In this document: positions 1-10,477 of the stretch, one piece after another
Numbering within the stretch: the first letter of the stretch is position 1
Layout of the letters: the number at the start of each line of letters is the position of its first letter
Origin: Spirochaetales bacterium
GTDB taxonomy: Bacteria > Spirochaetota > Spirochaetia > UBA9216
NCBI GenBank assembly: GCA_016839055.1
Contig: JAEKNX010000007.1
Span: 227,996-291,995, forward strand
Length of the DNA stretch: 64,000 bases
Direction of reading: 5' to 3'
Translations under genes and position numbers: made by a program
Notes under the pieces: model-generated
The model's database searches: none
Told to the model about the DNA's origin: nothing
Seen by the model: only the letters and a program-made list of their open reading frames with translations

Positions 1-216
1 ATTTTCTGCTTCCATCTGCTTCTGACTTCCGGAATTGCGCCCGGCTTTAATCCTGTTGCCCGGCTTTCGGCCCTGAACCTGAGTATGGAAAGTTCAAATT
101 CTGATGGTCTTATTCTCTCATCGCTAAAATCCGGCCTTTTCCCCCTCCTTGTTCTGCTTCCTGTTTTTCTTGTTCTATCCTATTTTCTGGCAGGACGGAG
201 GCCGAAGGATGGATAA
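1..216 (+). CDS. C-terminal fragment of a membrane protein (partial at window start), first visible gene of the MoxR/VWA operon
   Basis: Frame 1 is open from base 1 to TAA at 214-216 and ends in a hydrophobic segment (SGLFPLLVLLPVFLVLSYFLAGRRPKDG*). The stop overlaps the ATG at 209 of the next gene. Confidence 0.5.
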   Translation: MFCFHLLLTSGIAPGFNPVARLSALNLSMESSNSDGLILSSLKSGLFPLLVLLPVFLVLSYFLAGRRPKDG

Positions 217-1609
217 TCTCATGAGGCCCTATCGAAGACGACACCGGCTTTTAACCCTCTGGGACGGCTTTTTAACCGGACTTCTCTTCTCTCTGGCCCC
301 GGCCCTCCTTACTTCCGTAACAGGTTTTACCCCATGGTATTCTCTTCTGTTTGTCTTATCTCTTGGCGGGGGATTCCTCTTTATCTCTGTCCGGAGCCGG
401 GAACTCTACCGCCGCATCGAGCGCCTGACTGGTTTACAGGGAGAGATCTCAACTCTGGCAGATTATTACAAGAGAGAGGAGCCTAATCCTTATCTTCCCC
501 TCCTATATGAGAGAGTGAGAAAAAGACTCTCGCAATATCCTGCCGAAGGCTGCTTTCCCGCGAATCCGGGGAAAAGACTGGTAAAGACCATCTTCCTCTC
601 TGCTGTCCTCTGGGCGCTTCTTATTCTTCCCGGCCTCATCGGGACGGGTGAAGCTGATCTAAATGAAGTAGTCAGGAATTCTGCTGTGAGTCTCCAGGAG
701 GCGTCAGAGCAAGACTCCCGCTTTACTCCCCTGGCCGAGCACCTTCGAGAACTGGAGAAGGAGCTTTTAGGCGAGGATGAGTTTCCGGAGGCGATGAAGG
801 AACTCGAAGACCTCTCGAAAGAATTGACAGAGCAGATCAGGGAACTTGAGCGGAATTCTCTTACGCGGCTTTTTGAGGAGCGGGGTGAAACCAGGGCAGA
901 GCAGATGGAGCGGCTTTCGATGGGCGATATGTCGCTTCCTGAAACCCGTGAGTTAATAATGGATCTTCTCTCGGATCCTTCTGTTGACGAGGAGACGAGA
1001 AAATCCATAAGGCAGTCTTTTCAGGATTATTCGGAGGCAGCGGAGGATGAGAGCTCTTCTTCTCGGGAGGAGCAGCAGAAGCTGGCCGAAGAGCTTATGA
1101 GTAATCTGGATCCTGAAAGAATGGAACTGGTCAGGGAGCTGAAAGATGTACTAAATGATCTGGAGAGCCTCACGCATGCGCCGGAAGACGCTCCTGAGAA
1201 CCCGGAGTCGGCCGGGGATGATGAGATTTCACAGGCAGACAGGGAGTCAAGGCGAACAGGCGGCGGCGGGGCTGACTCTCTGGAGCCCGAGCCGGGAAGC
1301 CGGGGGGCCCCTACAACGGCTGCGGGCAGTAAGCCTGGAAAGGCGGGAGGGGAGGGCTCTGTTTTCGAACCCTGGGAGGGAGACTCTCCTGAGGTTCGCC
1401 TGCCTGAAGGCGAGATACGGGAGCGGAGAAAACAGGGGGTTCTGAGGCTGGAGGGCAGTGAAAGCCTCAATCTTGAACGGATATCCCCGCAAAGCCCGGA
1501 GGGAGAACGGGTAAAGGAAGAGGAAATTTCAATCCAGGCTATTCCTGAAGAGAAGAGGCCTCTTGTACGTGATTACTTCACATCCATCGGCTCGGAGCCG
1601 GAAAATTAA
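209..1609 (+). CDS. Membrane protein with N-terminal TM pair and long acidic/coiled C-terminal region, MoxR-operon associated
   Basis: ORF 149-1609; ATG at 209 (MDNLMRPYRRRHR...) overlaps the upstream stop and is the more likely start. Followed directly by moxR. Confidence 0.6.
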   Translation: MDNLMRPYRRRHRLLTLWDGFLTGLLFSLAPALLTSVTGFTPWYSLLFVLSLGGGFLFISVRSRELYRRIERLTGLQGEISTLADYYKREEPNPYLPLLYERVRKRLSQYPAEGCFPANPGKRLVKTIFLSAVLWALLILPGLIGTGEADLNEVVRNSAVSLQEASEQDSRFTPLAEHLRELEKELLGEDEFPEAMKELEDLSKELTEQIRELERNSLTRLFEERGETRAEQMERLSMGDMSLPETRELIMDLLSDPSVDEETRKSIRQSFQDYSEAAEDESSSSREEQQKLAEELMSNLDPERMELVRELKDVLNDLESLTHAPEDAPENPESAGDDEISQADRESRRTGGGGADSLEPEPGSRGAPTTAAGSKPGKAGGEGSVFEPWEGDSPEVRLPEGEIRERRKQGVLRLEGSESLNLERISPQSPEGERVKEEEISIQAIPEEKRPLVRDYFTSIGSEPEN

Positions 1610-1638
1610 AATTTAAAGCAAAATTTGAGGAGGCAAGC

Positions 1639-2634
1639 TTGGAACAATTAAATGAAGAACGTCTTACCATTATGAGAGATAAAATTCTGACAGTGAAGGC
1701 CGAGGTGGAGAAAATTATTGTAGGTCAGAGTGAGCTTGTAACCGAGACGCTCACGGCACTCCTTTGCGGGGGACACATCCTCCTTGAGGGAGTTCCCGGG
1801 ATAGGCAAGACCTCCCTTATTAAAGCCCTCGGTGAGGCCCTCGGTCTGGATACCAGCCGTATTCAGTTTACCCCTGATCTTATGCCGGCAGACATTCTTG
1901 GAACCCAGGTGCTGGTCCGTGACGCCTCGGGAGATTCTCCCCGCATAACCTTTCAGAAGGGCCCGCTGTTCACCCAGATCCTCCTTGCCGATGAGATTAA
2001 CAGGGCTACTCCCAAGACCCAGTCGGCCCTCCTCGAGGCCATGCAGGAAGGCTCTGTTACCATAGGGGGAGAAAAACATATTCTGAAGGCGCCCTTCATG
2101 GTTCTTGCCACCCAGAACCCTATAGAAATGGAGGGAACCTATCCTCTTCCCGAAGCCCAGATGGACCGGTTTTTCTTCAAACTCCTCGTGCCCTTCCCCT
2201 CGGCCGGGGACATACATCTCATCCTTGACCGAACGACTAAAGGGGCTCTCCCGTCTCTCGTTCCCTGCCTCACAGGCGAGGAAATCCGGGAGTACCAGGG
2301 GGTTATCCGGCAGATTCCCGCCTCTCATGAGGTCAAGGATTTCGCCGTCAGGCTTGTTCTTGGAACTCATCCTGACCGGACCGACAGTAAGTCAGATTAC
2401 GCGACCTTCATCCGTCACGGGGCAAGTCCCCGCGGTGCCCAGAGCATGGTCCTCGGAGCAAAGGTTTTTGCCCTTCTTGACGGCCGGGTTCATCTTACAT
2501 TCGATGATATCAAAAGGAGCGCTAAACCCGCACTCCGTCACCGCCTGCTTCTGAGTTTTGAGGGTGAGGCTCAGGGAGTACGGACTGACGAGATTGTAGA
2601 TGCCCTGATAAAGGCAACTCCGGAGCGCTTGTAG
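1639..2634 (+). CDS. MoxR-family AAA+ ATPase
   Basis: GVPGIGKTSLIKAL Walker A, LADEINRATPKTQSALLEAMQE Walker B, ATQNPIEMEGTYPLPEAQMDRF sensor motif; TTG start. Confidence 0.95.
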   Translation: MEQLNEERLTIMRDKILTVKAEVEKIIVGQSELVTETLTALLCGGHILLEGVPGIGKTSLIKALGEALGLDTSRIQFTPDLMPADILGTQVLVRDASGDSPRITFQKGPLFTQILLADEINRATPKTQSALLEAMQEGSVTIGGEKHILKAPFMVLATQNPIEMEGTYPLPEAQMDRFFFKLLVPFPSAGDIHLILDRTTKGALPSLVPCLTGEEIREYQGVIRQIPASHEVKDFAVRLVLGTHPDRTDSKSDYATFIRHGASPRGAQSMVLGAKVFALLDGRVHLTFDDIKRSAKPALRHRLLLSFEGEAQGVRTDEIVDALIKATPERL

Positions 2635-3518
2635 TGGAAGACCTTCCCCTCCTTTCCAGGGAATTCCTGGAAAAACTGAATAATCTGACAATTCTCTCCC
2701 GTCGGGTTCACAGGCGGGGACAGGAGGGCAGTCATTTCAGTTACAGGAAGGGATCCAGTCTGGAATTCAGGGAATACCGGCCTTATCAGGCCGGAGATGA
2801 CGTCAGGTTTGTGGACTGGAATGTCTGGGAGAGGCTCGGGAAACTGCTTGTAAAGGTCTTCACCGCCGAGGAGGATCGCAGCCTTTATCTCCTGATGGAT
2901 ACCAGCGGTTCGATGGGCAGCGGTGAGCCTGCAAAGCTCAGCTTTGCCTGTGAAACCGCCGCCGCCCTGGCCTATATTGCAAGCCGGAATCAGGACAGGG
3001 TCGGAATCTTCTCTCTGGGAGAGGAGGTTAAATCTTTCCGCCGTCCGGCTAAGGGTTCGGGGGCTCTCCTTGATTCATTCAGGTTTCTCGAGCAGCTGGA
3101 GAGCTCGGGAACTACAAATTTCACCGCATCCTGCGGCAGTTTTCTAAGCGGGACCGACAGGAGCGGTCTGGCGGTGATTTTCTCGGATCTTCTGGACGCT
3201 CACGATTACAGGGAGGGAATAAAACGGCTTCTTTACCGGCGTTTTGAGGTTCTTCTTGTTCATGTTCTCTCGGAAGATGATCTCAAACCCGGCTTTGCGG
3301 GACCGGTAACTTTGAAAGACAGGGAAGGAGGCGGAAAGATCAAGCTAAATCTGGATGAGCCGATGCTCCGGGCCTATAAAGATAATCTCGCCATTTTTCT
3401 TAAGGGCGCGGAGGATTTTTGCCGTTCAAACGGTGTGGAATATCTTCGGGCCTCAAGCTCAATGCCGTTTGAGGATTTCATCCTCGGCTACCTGCGAAGA
3501 GGGGGGTACCTCCGGTGA
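2634..3518 (+). CDS. DUF58 domain protein (VWA-like)
   Basis: SSLEFREYRPYQAGDDVRFVDWNVWERLGKLLVKVFTAEEDRSLYLLMDTSGSM; overlaps moxR stop. Confidence 0.92.
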   Translation: MEDLPLLSREFLEKLNNLTILSRRVHRRGQEGSHFSYRKGSSLEFREYRPYQAGDDVRFVDWNVWERLGKLLVKVFTAEEDRSLYLLMDTSGSMGSGEPAKLSFACETAAALAYIASRNQDRVGIFSLGEEVKSFRRPAKGSGALLDSFRFLEQLESSGTTNFTASCGSFLSGTDRSGLAVIFSDLLDAHDYREGIKRLLYRRFEVLLVHVLSEDDLKPGFAGPVTLKDREGGGKIKLNLDEPMLRAYKDNLAIFLKGAEDFCRSNGVEYLRASSSMPFEDFILGYLRRGGYLR

Positions 3519-6500
3519 TCTGGGGCTTTCCAGTTGCGCTCTCGGGCTTCATGATTCTTCTGCCCCTCTTCCTTCTTCATCTCCGGAGAAACCGCCGCCG
3601 GGATATTACCGTATCATCGGTTCTTCTCTGGGGTTTTGCCCTGGAGAATCCCGAGAGTCCCCTGAGGCGGAGGCTCAAGGAGAGCCTTCACCTGATTCTT
3701 CAGCTTCTGATTATCTCTTCTCTCATCCTTGCGGCGGCAAACCCCATGCTTCCGCGGACGGCCGCGCCCCGGGGAGATCGGATAATTCTCATTCTCGACG
3801 GCAGCGCCAGCATGACCGCCGGAGAGGGACGGGAAAACCGGTTCACCCTTGCCACTAGTGAGGCGGAAAAGGCCGTCAGGCGGGCAGGGGGGCGCGAGAT
3901 GGCCATCATTCTTGCCGGGACGCAGCCCCGACTTCTCTCCGGATTCACTTCTTCCCGCAGGCAGCTCACAGCTGCCCTGGGCTCGGCACGGCCGGTTGCC
4001 GGAGAGGCTGATATGGATGCCTGTTTTTCTCTCGCATCGAATCTGTCCGAAGGCGGCGGGGCCGAGATTATTCTAATAAGCGACGGAGGCTTCTCTTCTC
4101 CCTCCGTTATTCTCTCCCGGCCCCTGACCTTCATTCCGGTTGGGAAGGACGCCGGCAACCTGGGTATTACAGCCTTCAATGCCCGCCGTGATCCGGATGT
4201 CACGGGGCGCCACCACATCTTCGCGGCCGTTCAAAACAGCTCCGAGCTTGACGAGACCAGGCTTCTGTCGCTGACCCTCGAAGGTAAGGTGATTGAAACT
4301 CGGGAGGTAGTCCTTCCGCCGGGCAAGGAGGTTCAGCAGGTCTTCATCCTCGACGGGGGCGCCGGCAGGCTTGAGATTGAGCTCTCCGGGACTGATGATT
4401 TTCCGATGGATGATCGGGCGGTGATGGTTATAAAGGACTCCCGGCCCCTCCAGGTTCTCCTGGTCTCCGGCGGGAATTACTATCTTGAGACCCTTCTCGG
4501 ACTCATGCCCGGCATTAAGCTGTCGGTTCTTGAGCGCTACCCTGTTGGAATCTTTTTTGATCTTGTCGTCTTTGAGAGTCCCCCTCCGGATGTCCTGCCG
4601 CCGGGTAACTACCTTTTTCTCGGCATCCCCTATCCTGATTTCTCGGTTGATCTGGGTTCTACAGTCAATTTCCCGGGGGTATCAGGCTGGGAATCTTCCC
4701 ACCCGGTTATGATCGGGGTGGATCCCCGGAGTTTTACTATCTATCAGGCTAAAAGGCCTGTAATTTCTCTGCCAGGAAGGGGCCGGGCGGAAACTGTGCT
4801 GAAAGGGGAGGTTCCTCTAATTATAACATTCGATGATGAGCTCTCCCGGGCGGTTTTCTTTACCTTTCCTTTGAGGAGTTCGGATCTTCCTCTCCGGGCA
4901 GCCTTTCCCCTGCTTATGAGCAATATTCTCGAGTGGCTCAACCCGGCCTATAATCCCCATCCTTACGACAGCCGCCGGGGGGGGCAGCTGGTAACATTCT
5001 CCGACACGAGTATTTCCGGCCGCCTTGGGAAGGCCTCCGGCATCAGTGAACCCCTGACTCTTATTCGGCCCGACGGTTCTGATGAGAAGATTATCCCCGT
5101 AGATGGGGAATACCGCTTTTTTCCCATGGACACAGGGTTTTATTCAATGACACTGGCCGGAACCGAGCATAGCTGGGCGGTCAATTTGCTCTCTTCGGAA
5201 GAATCAGATCTTTCCCGCAGATGGGAGGCGCCTGTCCCTGCCTCAGGGCTTCCGGCAGCGATTTCTCCGTCTCAGCCGGATCTCCGGCAGAACGGGGAGG
5301 GAGACTTCCACAACCTCTGGCCCTGGCTTCTTCTTGCCGGGGGGCTGCTCCTACTCGCCGAGAGGCTTCTTGCCCGGATGGGGCTGCCTGGCGCCGGGGA
5401 GAGGGGCAGGGCTGAGCTCATCCTTACAGCCCTTGCCGCGGCCCTAATAATCGGAGCCGCACTTAATCCGGTTCTGCCTCTCGGGAAGACCGCCCTCTCG
5501 GTAATCTACCTGCTAGACAGCTCTCACAGCATCCTTCCCGGAGACAGGGATGCGGCCTTGGACTGGATACAGAGAAGCGGCGCCAATGGGGGAGCCCTTG
5601 ATCGGACAGCCCTCATTACCTTTGGAGCCGATGCCCTAATCTCGGCGGCCCCGTCACCGGAGCTGCCGGAGCTTGAAATCGATACTCTTCCTGAAGGGGG
5701 CGAAACCAATCCTTCGAATGCGGTAAGGCGCGCCCTCTCCCTCTTACCTGGTACCGGGGACAGGAGGATTATCCTTCTCTCCGATGGAAATGAAACATCG
5801 GGCGATCTTCTTGAGCTTCTCTCATCGCTTAGCAGTCCCGGCTTGAGACTCTTCAGTCTTCCAATGGGGAAGCGGCAGACAGGCAGTGAAATTCTCATTC
5901 GCTCCCTCACGGGGCCCGGCCGCAGCTCCGCGGGAGAATTATTCTCCCTTACCATGGAAGTGGAGAGCTCAGGCGCCGGGACCGGCGAGGTCTTCTTCTA
6001 TCTCGACGGGCAGTATTACGGGGAGGATGATATCGAGTTTTCCCGCGGCTCGAATCAGTTTGTCTACAAGATGAGGCTTGAAGAGCATGGCTTCCACCTG
6101 GTAGAGGCGGTGATCTATTCGGAATCAGATTACTGGTATGAGAATAACCGCTTCCAGAAGGTTATCTTTACAGAGGGAGAGTCCCCGCTCTTGTATCTCT
6201 ACGGCAGGCGAGGCCCTTCGGAATCTCTTATCTCCATTCTCGAAGATCAGGAGTACAGCCTTGATATTCGCCCGGCGGCCGGCTTCCCCTCATCCCTGAG
6301 GGAGCTTTTCAGCTACAGGGCCGCGATTCTGGATAATGTTTCCGCCTTCGAGCTCACCTTTACGGAGATGGAACTTCTTAAAAACGCCGCCGCGGGAGGC
6401 CTCGGGATACTTGTGTCCGGGGGAGACAGTTCGTTCGGTCTTGGAGGATACTATAAGACACCGATAGAGAGTTTTCTGCCGGTAGATGTTGATGTTACAT

Positions 6501-8101
6501 CATCGATGGATCTGCCGGATGTGGCTATCCTGATGATAATAGATAAATCAGGAACCATGCAGGAGGGCGCGGGTGAAGATGACCAGGGGAGGTCAAGGTA
6601 CAAGATAGATCTGGCAAAGCAGGCGGTTCTTTCGGCAGTAGAGGTCCTGGAACCGAACCATCAGGCCGCGATACTCTCCTTCGACGCGGGCTGGGAATGG
6701 ACTCTGCCCTTTACCGGAGCCGGAGAGATTGAGAGTATAAGGGAGCAGCTTTCCTCGCTGCAGCCCGGCGGCGGCACGGTTCTCTATCCGGTGCTCGAAG
6801 AGGCTCACAGGGTTCTATCGGCCCATTCGGCGGCGGTTAAACACCTGCTGATTCTCTCCGACGGCCATACTGATGAGCGTGACTTCCAGTTACTGGCGGA
6901 GAAGATGAGAGCAGACGGAATAACCATCTCAACCGTGGCAGTAGGCTCTGGTTCCGACAGAACGCTGATGGAAAATCTGGCCAGGTGGGGAGAGGGCCGG
7001 GCCTACTATGCCGAAGACATCCAGTCGGTTCCGGCAATCTTTGCAGATGAATCCCTTAAGGCCTCCAAGAGGCTGGCGGTCGAGGAGACCTTCTTTCCGG
7101 TCCTCCTTCCCGGCCACGCTGTTCTTCAGGGACTCAGGCAGGAAGATATCCCCCCTCTTGAAGGTTTCCTTCTCTCCTATCTTAAGCCTGAGGCGGAGCT
7201 CCTTATGGAGGGGGTTGAAGGCAATCCGCTTCTCGCGGTGAAGCAGTACGGACTGGGCAGGACGGCGGCCTTCACCTCCAGCCTGGATTCCACCTGGACC
7301 GCCGCCTGGAACAGCTGGGAAGATTATTCGAGGCTTTTTTCACAACTAATTCGCTGGCTCTCTCGGGGTAATCCGGAGACGGGCATTACCTTCAGCCTGT
7401 CGCGCAGCCGCCGGGGCGGGGATATAAGGGTTAACGCTGTGATTCCCGGCGAGGGATTTATTAATAATCTGGCCCTCACCGCGCGGGTAATAACCCCCGA
7501 ACTCAAGGAGATTGAGATTCCCCTGAATCAGAGCGGCCCGGGATTGTATCAGGGCAGATTTCCGCTGAGCCGTGAGGGTAATTATTTTGTTACCCTGCTG
7601 AAGGATGACCGGCTAGTCTCGACTACAATAACAGGAGAACAGGACAGCTTTGGAATAACATCTCCGGTGGAGAGCCAGGCTCAGGCACAGGGGACAGCTG
7701 TTTTCTCACTTCCGTACGCGGATGAGTTTCGCAGGATTGCCTCGTCAGAGGGCTTCCTTGAAGAGGCGGCGAGACTCACCGGAGGCAGAATGCTCTCTCC
7801 CGATGCGCCTCTGCCGCCGGAATTTTTCATTCCCAATCCGGATCTTCGGTCCCATCCTCTATCGCTGCGTCCATTTTTCATCCTGACAGCTGTCGCTCTT
7901 TTTCTTGCCGCCCTCTTTTTCCGCCTCCTGCCTTCAGGATTCTTCAGAATTGCCGCGAGCAGAGTCCGGAACCTGGCCCTGAGGTTCGGAGGTTCTAAAG
8001 GAGGGGATGACTACCTCGAGATAAAGGCCAAAATGGAAGAAGAGAAGAAAAGAAAATCAGAACCCCTTAGGGACGAGGATTTCTGGTTCGGAAGACATTG
8101 A
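3515..8101 (+). CDS. Giant multi-VWA membrane protein: BatA-like N-terminal region plus VWA/glutamine-amidotransferase-like C-terminal half
   Basis: 1528 aa. Three VWA/MIDAS-like motifs (LILDGSASM, YLLDSSHSI, MIIDKSGTM), BatA-type N-terminus, and TM segments at start, middle and end. Confidence 0.85.
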   Translation: MIWGFPVALSGFMILLPLFLLHLRRNRRRDITVSSVLLWGFALENPESPLRRRLKESLHLILQLLIISSLILAAANPMLPRTAAPRGDRIILILDGSASMTAGEGRENRFTLATSEAEKAVRRAGGREMAIILAGTQPRLLSGFTSSRRQLTAALGSARPVAGEADMDACFSLASNLSEGGGAEIILISDGGFSSPSVILSRPLTFIPVGKDAGNLGITAFNARRDPDVTGRHHIFAAVQNSSELDETRLLSLTLEGKVIETREVVLPPGKEVQQVFILDGGAGRLEIELSGTDDFPMDDRAVMVIKDSRPLQVLLVSGGNYYLETLLGLMPGIKLSVLERYPVGIFFDLVVFESPPPDVLPPGNYLFLGIPYPDFSVDLGSTVNFPGVSGWESSHPVMIGVDPRSFTIYQAKRPVISLPGRGRAETVLKGEVPLIITFDDELSRAVFFTFPLRSSDLPLRAAFPLLMSNILEWLNPAYNPHPYDSRRGGQLVTFSDTSISGRLGKASGISEPLTLIRPDGSDEKIIPVDGEYRFFPMDTGFYSMTLAGTEHSWAVNLLSSEESDLSRRWEAPVPASGLPAAISPSQPDLRQNGEGDFHNLWPWLLLAGGLLLLAERLLARMGLPGAGERGRAELILTALAAALIIGAALNPVLPLGKTALSVIYLLDSSHSILPGDRDAALDWIQRSGANGGALDRTALITFGADALISAAPSPELPELEIDTLPEGGETNPSNAVRRALSLLPGTGDRRIILLSDGNETSGDLLELLSSLSSPGLRLFSLPMGKRQTGSEILIRSLTGPGRSSAGELFSLTMEVESSGAGTGEVFFYLDGQYYGEDDIEFSRGSNQFVYKMRLEEHGFHLVEAVIYSESDYWYENNRFQKVIFTEGESPLLYLYGRRGPSESLISILEDQEYSLDIRPAAGFPSSLRELFSYRAAILDNVSAFELTFTEMELLKNAAAGGLGILVSGGDSSFGLGGYYKTPIESFLPVDVDVTSSMDLPDVAILMIIDKSGTMQEGAGEDDQGRSRYKIDLAKQAVLSAVEVLEPNHQAAILSFDAGWEWTLPFTGAGEIESIREQLSSLQPGGGTVLYPVLEEAHRVLSAHSAAVKHLLILSDGHTDERDFQLLAEKMRADGITISTVAVGSGSDRTLMENLARWGEGRAYYAEDIQSVPAIFADESLKASKRLAVEETFFPVLLPGHAVLQGLRQEDIPPLEGFLLSYLKPEAELLMEGVEGNPLLAVKQYGLGRTAAFTSSLDSTWTAAWNSWEDYSRLFSQLIRWLSRGNPETGITFSLSRSRRGGDIRVNAVIPGEGFINNLALTARVITPELKEIEIPLNQSGPGLYQGRFPLSREGNYFVTLLKDDRLVSTTITGEQDSFGITSPVESQAQAQGTAVFSLPYADEFRRIASSEGFLEEAARLTGGRMLSPDAPLPPEFFIPNPDLRSHPLSLRPFFILTAVALFLAALFFRLLPSGFFRIAASRVRNLALRFGGSKGGDDYLEIKAKMEEEKKRKSEPLRDEDFWFGRH

Positions 8102-8191
8102 TATGGAGCTTCCGGGCAGAGAGAGCTTTTCGGGGTGATGAAGGCCTCTCTGCCGTTTAGGTTATCATAATACATTAAAGCTAACCGCCTC

Positions 8192-9337
8192 TTAGATGAA
8201 GTTTTCAGCATTGTTGCTTTTTTTAAGTTTGTTTGCGGCAAGCAGGAAAAAGAAGGTAGAGAAGGATAGGACTATCAGAATATTTAATCCGACTTCAGAG
8301 AATGTGCCGCCGCCCTGTATTGTTGTTATTGCATCCATAACCCAAGATTGAGGAAGAAAGTCCGCGGCGTACTGAAGAGCTTTCGGCATTATTGTTTTAG
8401 GCCAGAAGCATCCGGACAACATACAGCTTGGAGTAATTATTAGTGTTATCATCATCCGGGCTGTCGATGTTGAGTCGGAGAAAACCATGATCAGCATGCC
8501 TACAGCAACGGCCGCTGTACTGAAGCTAGAAAGAATGATAAATATCTGCCATGAGGCTATGCCTGAATCAAAGGTCACAATCATTCCGATTATCAGCAGG
8601 GCCGAAATAATCTGGACTATGGAAATGAGAAAGTTTACCAGAACGTTAGCCATTATGTATTCCCGGTAAGACACCGGGGCTGATATTATTCGGTAATATG
8701 TCCGTTCTCTCTTCTCTTTGAGAACCAGGGTTGCGGTAGTTGAACAGGAGATCATAATAAGTATTATAAAGAGCCCCCATGACATCTGGGCCGCTTCTTT
8801 ATTGAGTTCGTTGTCGCTTACATAGCTTGATATGAGCTTTGCCTTTCCATTAATTTGATTACTATACAGCCTGTTAAATATTTCTGCATCGCCCTCTGAT
8901 AGAGAATAAATATCAAGCAGATTCTCTGTGTACATGGCAGCGTATTCTTCTATGAAGACGGTAGCCGCTCCGCCCTTTATCGAGACAATCTTCAGCTTTT
9001 CAGGCCTTCCTTTGCGTATCTGCTGTCCGAAATTTTGGGGGATAATGAATGCAAAATCGACTCTGCCAGAGGATACTGCCTCTTCGAAGGACTCTTCAGC
9101 TAGTTCAGTAATCTCAAACTTTCCTGTTCGTTCAAGGAAAGATATCATGTCTTGTGAGATTCGGCCGTGGTCTCTGTCTACGACTCCCATGAATATTGCG
9201 GAAGCCGAATTAGAAGATGTAATTGTCATGAGGGCTGATATCATTACTACCGGCAGGATTATATAGACAATAATGTTGGACTTCTTCCTGAAAATTAACC
9301 GGAGGTTGTTGCAAGCCAGATATAATATTTTACTCAT
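8192..9337 (-). CDS. ABC-2 type transporter permease
   Basis: Multi-TM ABC-2 fold, MSKILYLACNNLRLIFRKKSNIIVYIILPVV..., adjacent to second permease and ATPase. Confidence 0.88.
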   Translation of the reverse strand: MSKILYLACNNLRLIFRKKSNIIVYIILPVVMISALMTITSSNSASAIFMGVVDRDHGRISQDMISFLERTGKFEITELAEESFEEAVSSGRVDFAFIIPQNFGQQIRKGRPEKLKIVSIKGGAATVFIEEYAAMYTENLLDIYSLSEGDAEIFNRLYSNQINGKAKLISSYVSDNELNKEAAQMSWGLFIILIMISCSTTATLVLKEKRERTYYRIISAPVSYREYIMANVLVNFLISIVQIISALLIIGMIVTFDSGIASWQIFIILSSFSTAAVAVGMLIMVFSDSTSTARMMITLIITPSCMLSGCFWPKTIMPKALQYAADFLPQSWVMDAITTIQGGGTFSEVGLNILIVLSFSTFFFLLAANKLKKSNNAENFI

Positions 9338-10467
9338 TACATTTTCTCCATTTTATGTGCTCTAATCATTGCAAAAAAGAGGAAGATGCCGCCGGTAAGC
9401 AGACAGATCAATAGGGTGATCCCGACATTGCCGTAGTCCTGCCTGTAGATGACATCGAAAATTGTGTTGTTGATCCACCTGAGAGGCGAGACCGAGGATA
9501 TTTTTATAAGAAAACTGCTTCCTATTCTCTCAAGCGGGTAATAGCCGCCTCCAAGGAAGATTAATAAGGGAATTAAAATATTGGTTATTCCATTTCCGGT
9601 ATCCGGATTCTTCGAGATGAAGCCAATGCTTACACCGGCAGAGACGCACATTATTATCTGTGTGAGTAATATAAGGAGTACAGTCGGTAGATCATCACCG
9701 TAGTCAACTTTTAGAACTGTTATGCTGAAGATTATTACTATAGCCGTCTGAAGAATTGCTACCGCCAGGCTGCCTGTGACTTTCGAGATGAATAACCCGA
9801 GCGGTTTGATTGGGCTCAGCAGAATTCTGTCGGAAGTCTTTGAGTACTTCTCGCGTGAGGTGCCCGCGAGGCCTGTGTTTATTGAGTACATAATAATGAG
9901 AGTCAGCATGGAGATACCGTAATAATCCATTGCCCCGGCGCGCTCTCCGCGGTTGATGGATACTACTTCTATCAGGTCTTCATGCCCAGGGTTTGAGCCG
10001 GGAAGTCTCCCTGCGTCTTCGGGGTCGGAACTGGCCAGGCCGGAAATTAGATTGAACCGGTGGATGAATGCCGACAGCAGGCCTTCAATCATCGATGCGG
10101 TAATATTCTGCTTGTCATTCTTGAAGAGAGTTATCACCTGAGAATTGTCATCAATTCTGACAATAGCACTATATTCTCCATCGGCAAGTTTTTTAAGGGC
10201 GGTTTCCATGTTGTCTGTTTTCCTGACGGTAATATTTAATTTTTTGAGTTCAGGGGCAAAAGTTAGAAAGCCGCCGGTTAGCTTCCCTTCGGTCTCTGAA
10301 TAGTATAAAACCGAGGATGCGGGTCTTCCCGCCGAACTGCCGGAGAACTGCCTGTTGAACACAGTGCCGAGTATCAACATCAGAAGAATGGGAAAGGCTA
10401 TCATCATCATGAATGATCTTTTATTTCGAAAGTTCTGAATAATTTCTTTGATGAATATTCTAAACAT
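9337..10467 (-). CDS. ABC-2 type transporter permease
   Basis: MFRIFIKEIIQNFRNKRSFMMMIAFPILLMLILG..., multi-TM; overlaps 8192-9337 gene. Confidence 0.88.
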   Translation of the reverse strand: MFRIFIKEIIQNFRNKRSFMMMIAFPILLMLILGTVFNRQFSGSSAGRPASSVLYYSETEGKLTGGFLTFAPELKKLNITVRKTDNMETALKKLADGEYSAIVRIDDNSQVITLFKNDKQNITASMIEGLLSAFIHRFNLISGLASSDPEDAGRLPGSNPGHEDLIEVVSINRGERAGAMDYYGISMLTLIIMYSINTGLAGTSREKYSKTSDRILLSPIKPLGLFISKVTGSLAVAILQTAIVIIFSITVLKVDYGDDLPTVLLILLTQIIMCVSAGVSIGFISKNPDTGNGITNILIPLLIFLGGGYYPLERIGSSFLIKISSVSPLRWINNTIFDVIYRQDYGNVGITLLICLLTGGIFLFFAMIRAHKMEKM

Positions 10468-10477
10468 AATAATCCTC

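Noticed and set aside
490-1492. Long antisense ORFs on the minus strand opposite the MoxR operon (490-1008, 1027-1470, 1247-1492)
   Set aside because: Low-complexity Ser/Arg-rich translations opposite well-supported genes; typical shadow ORFs.
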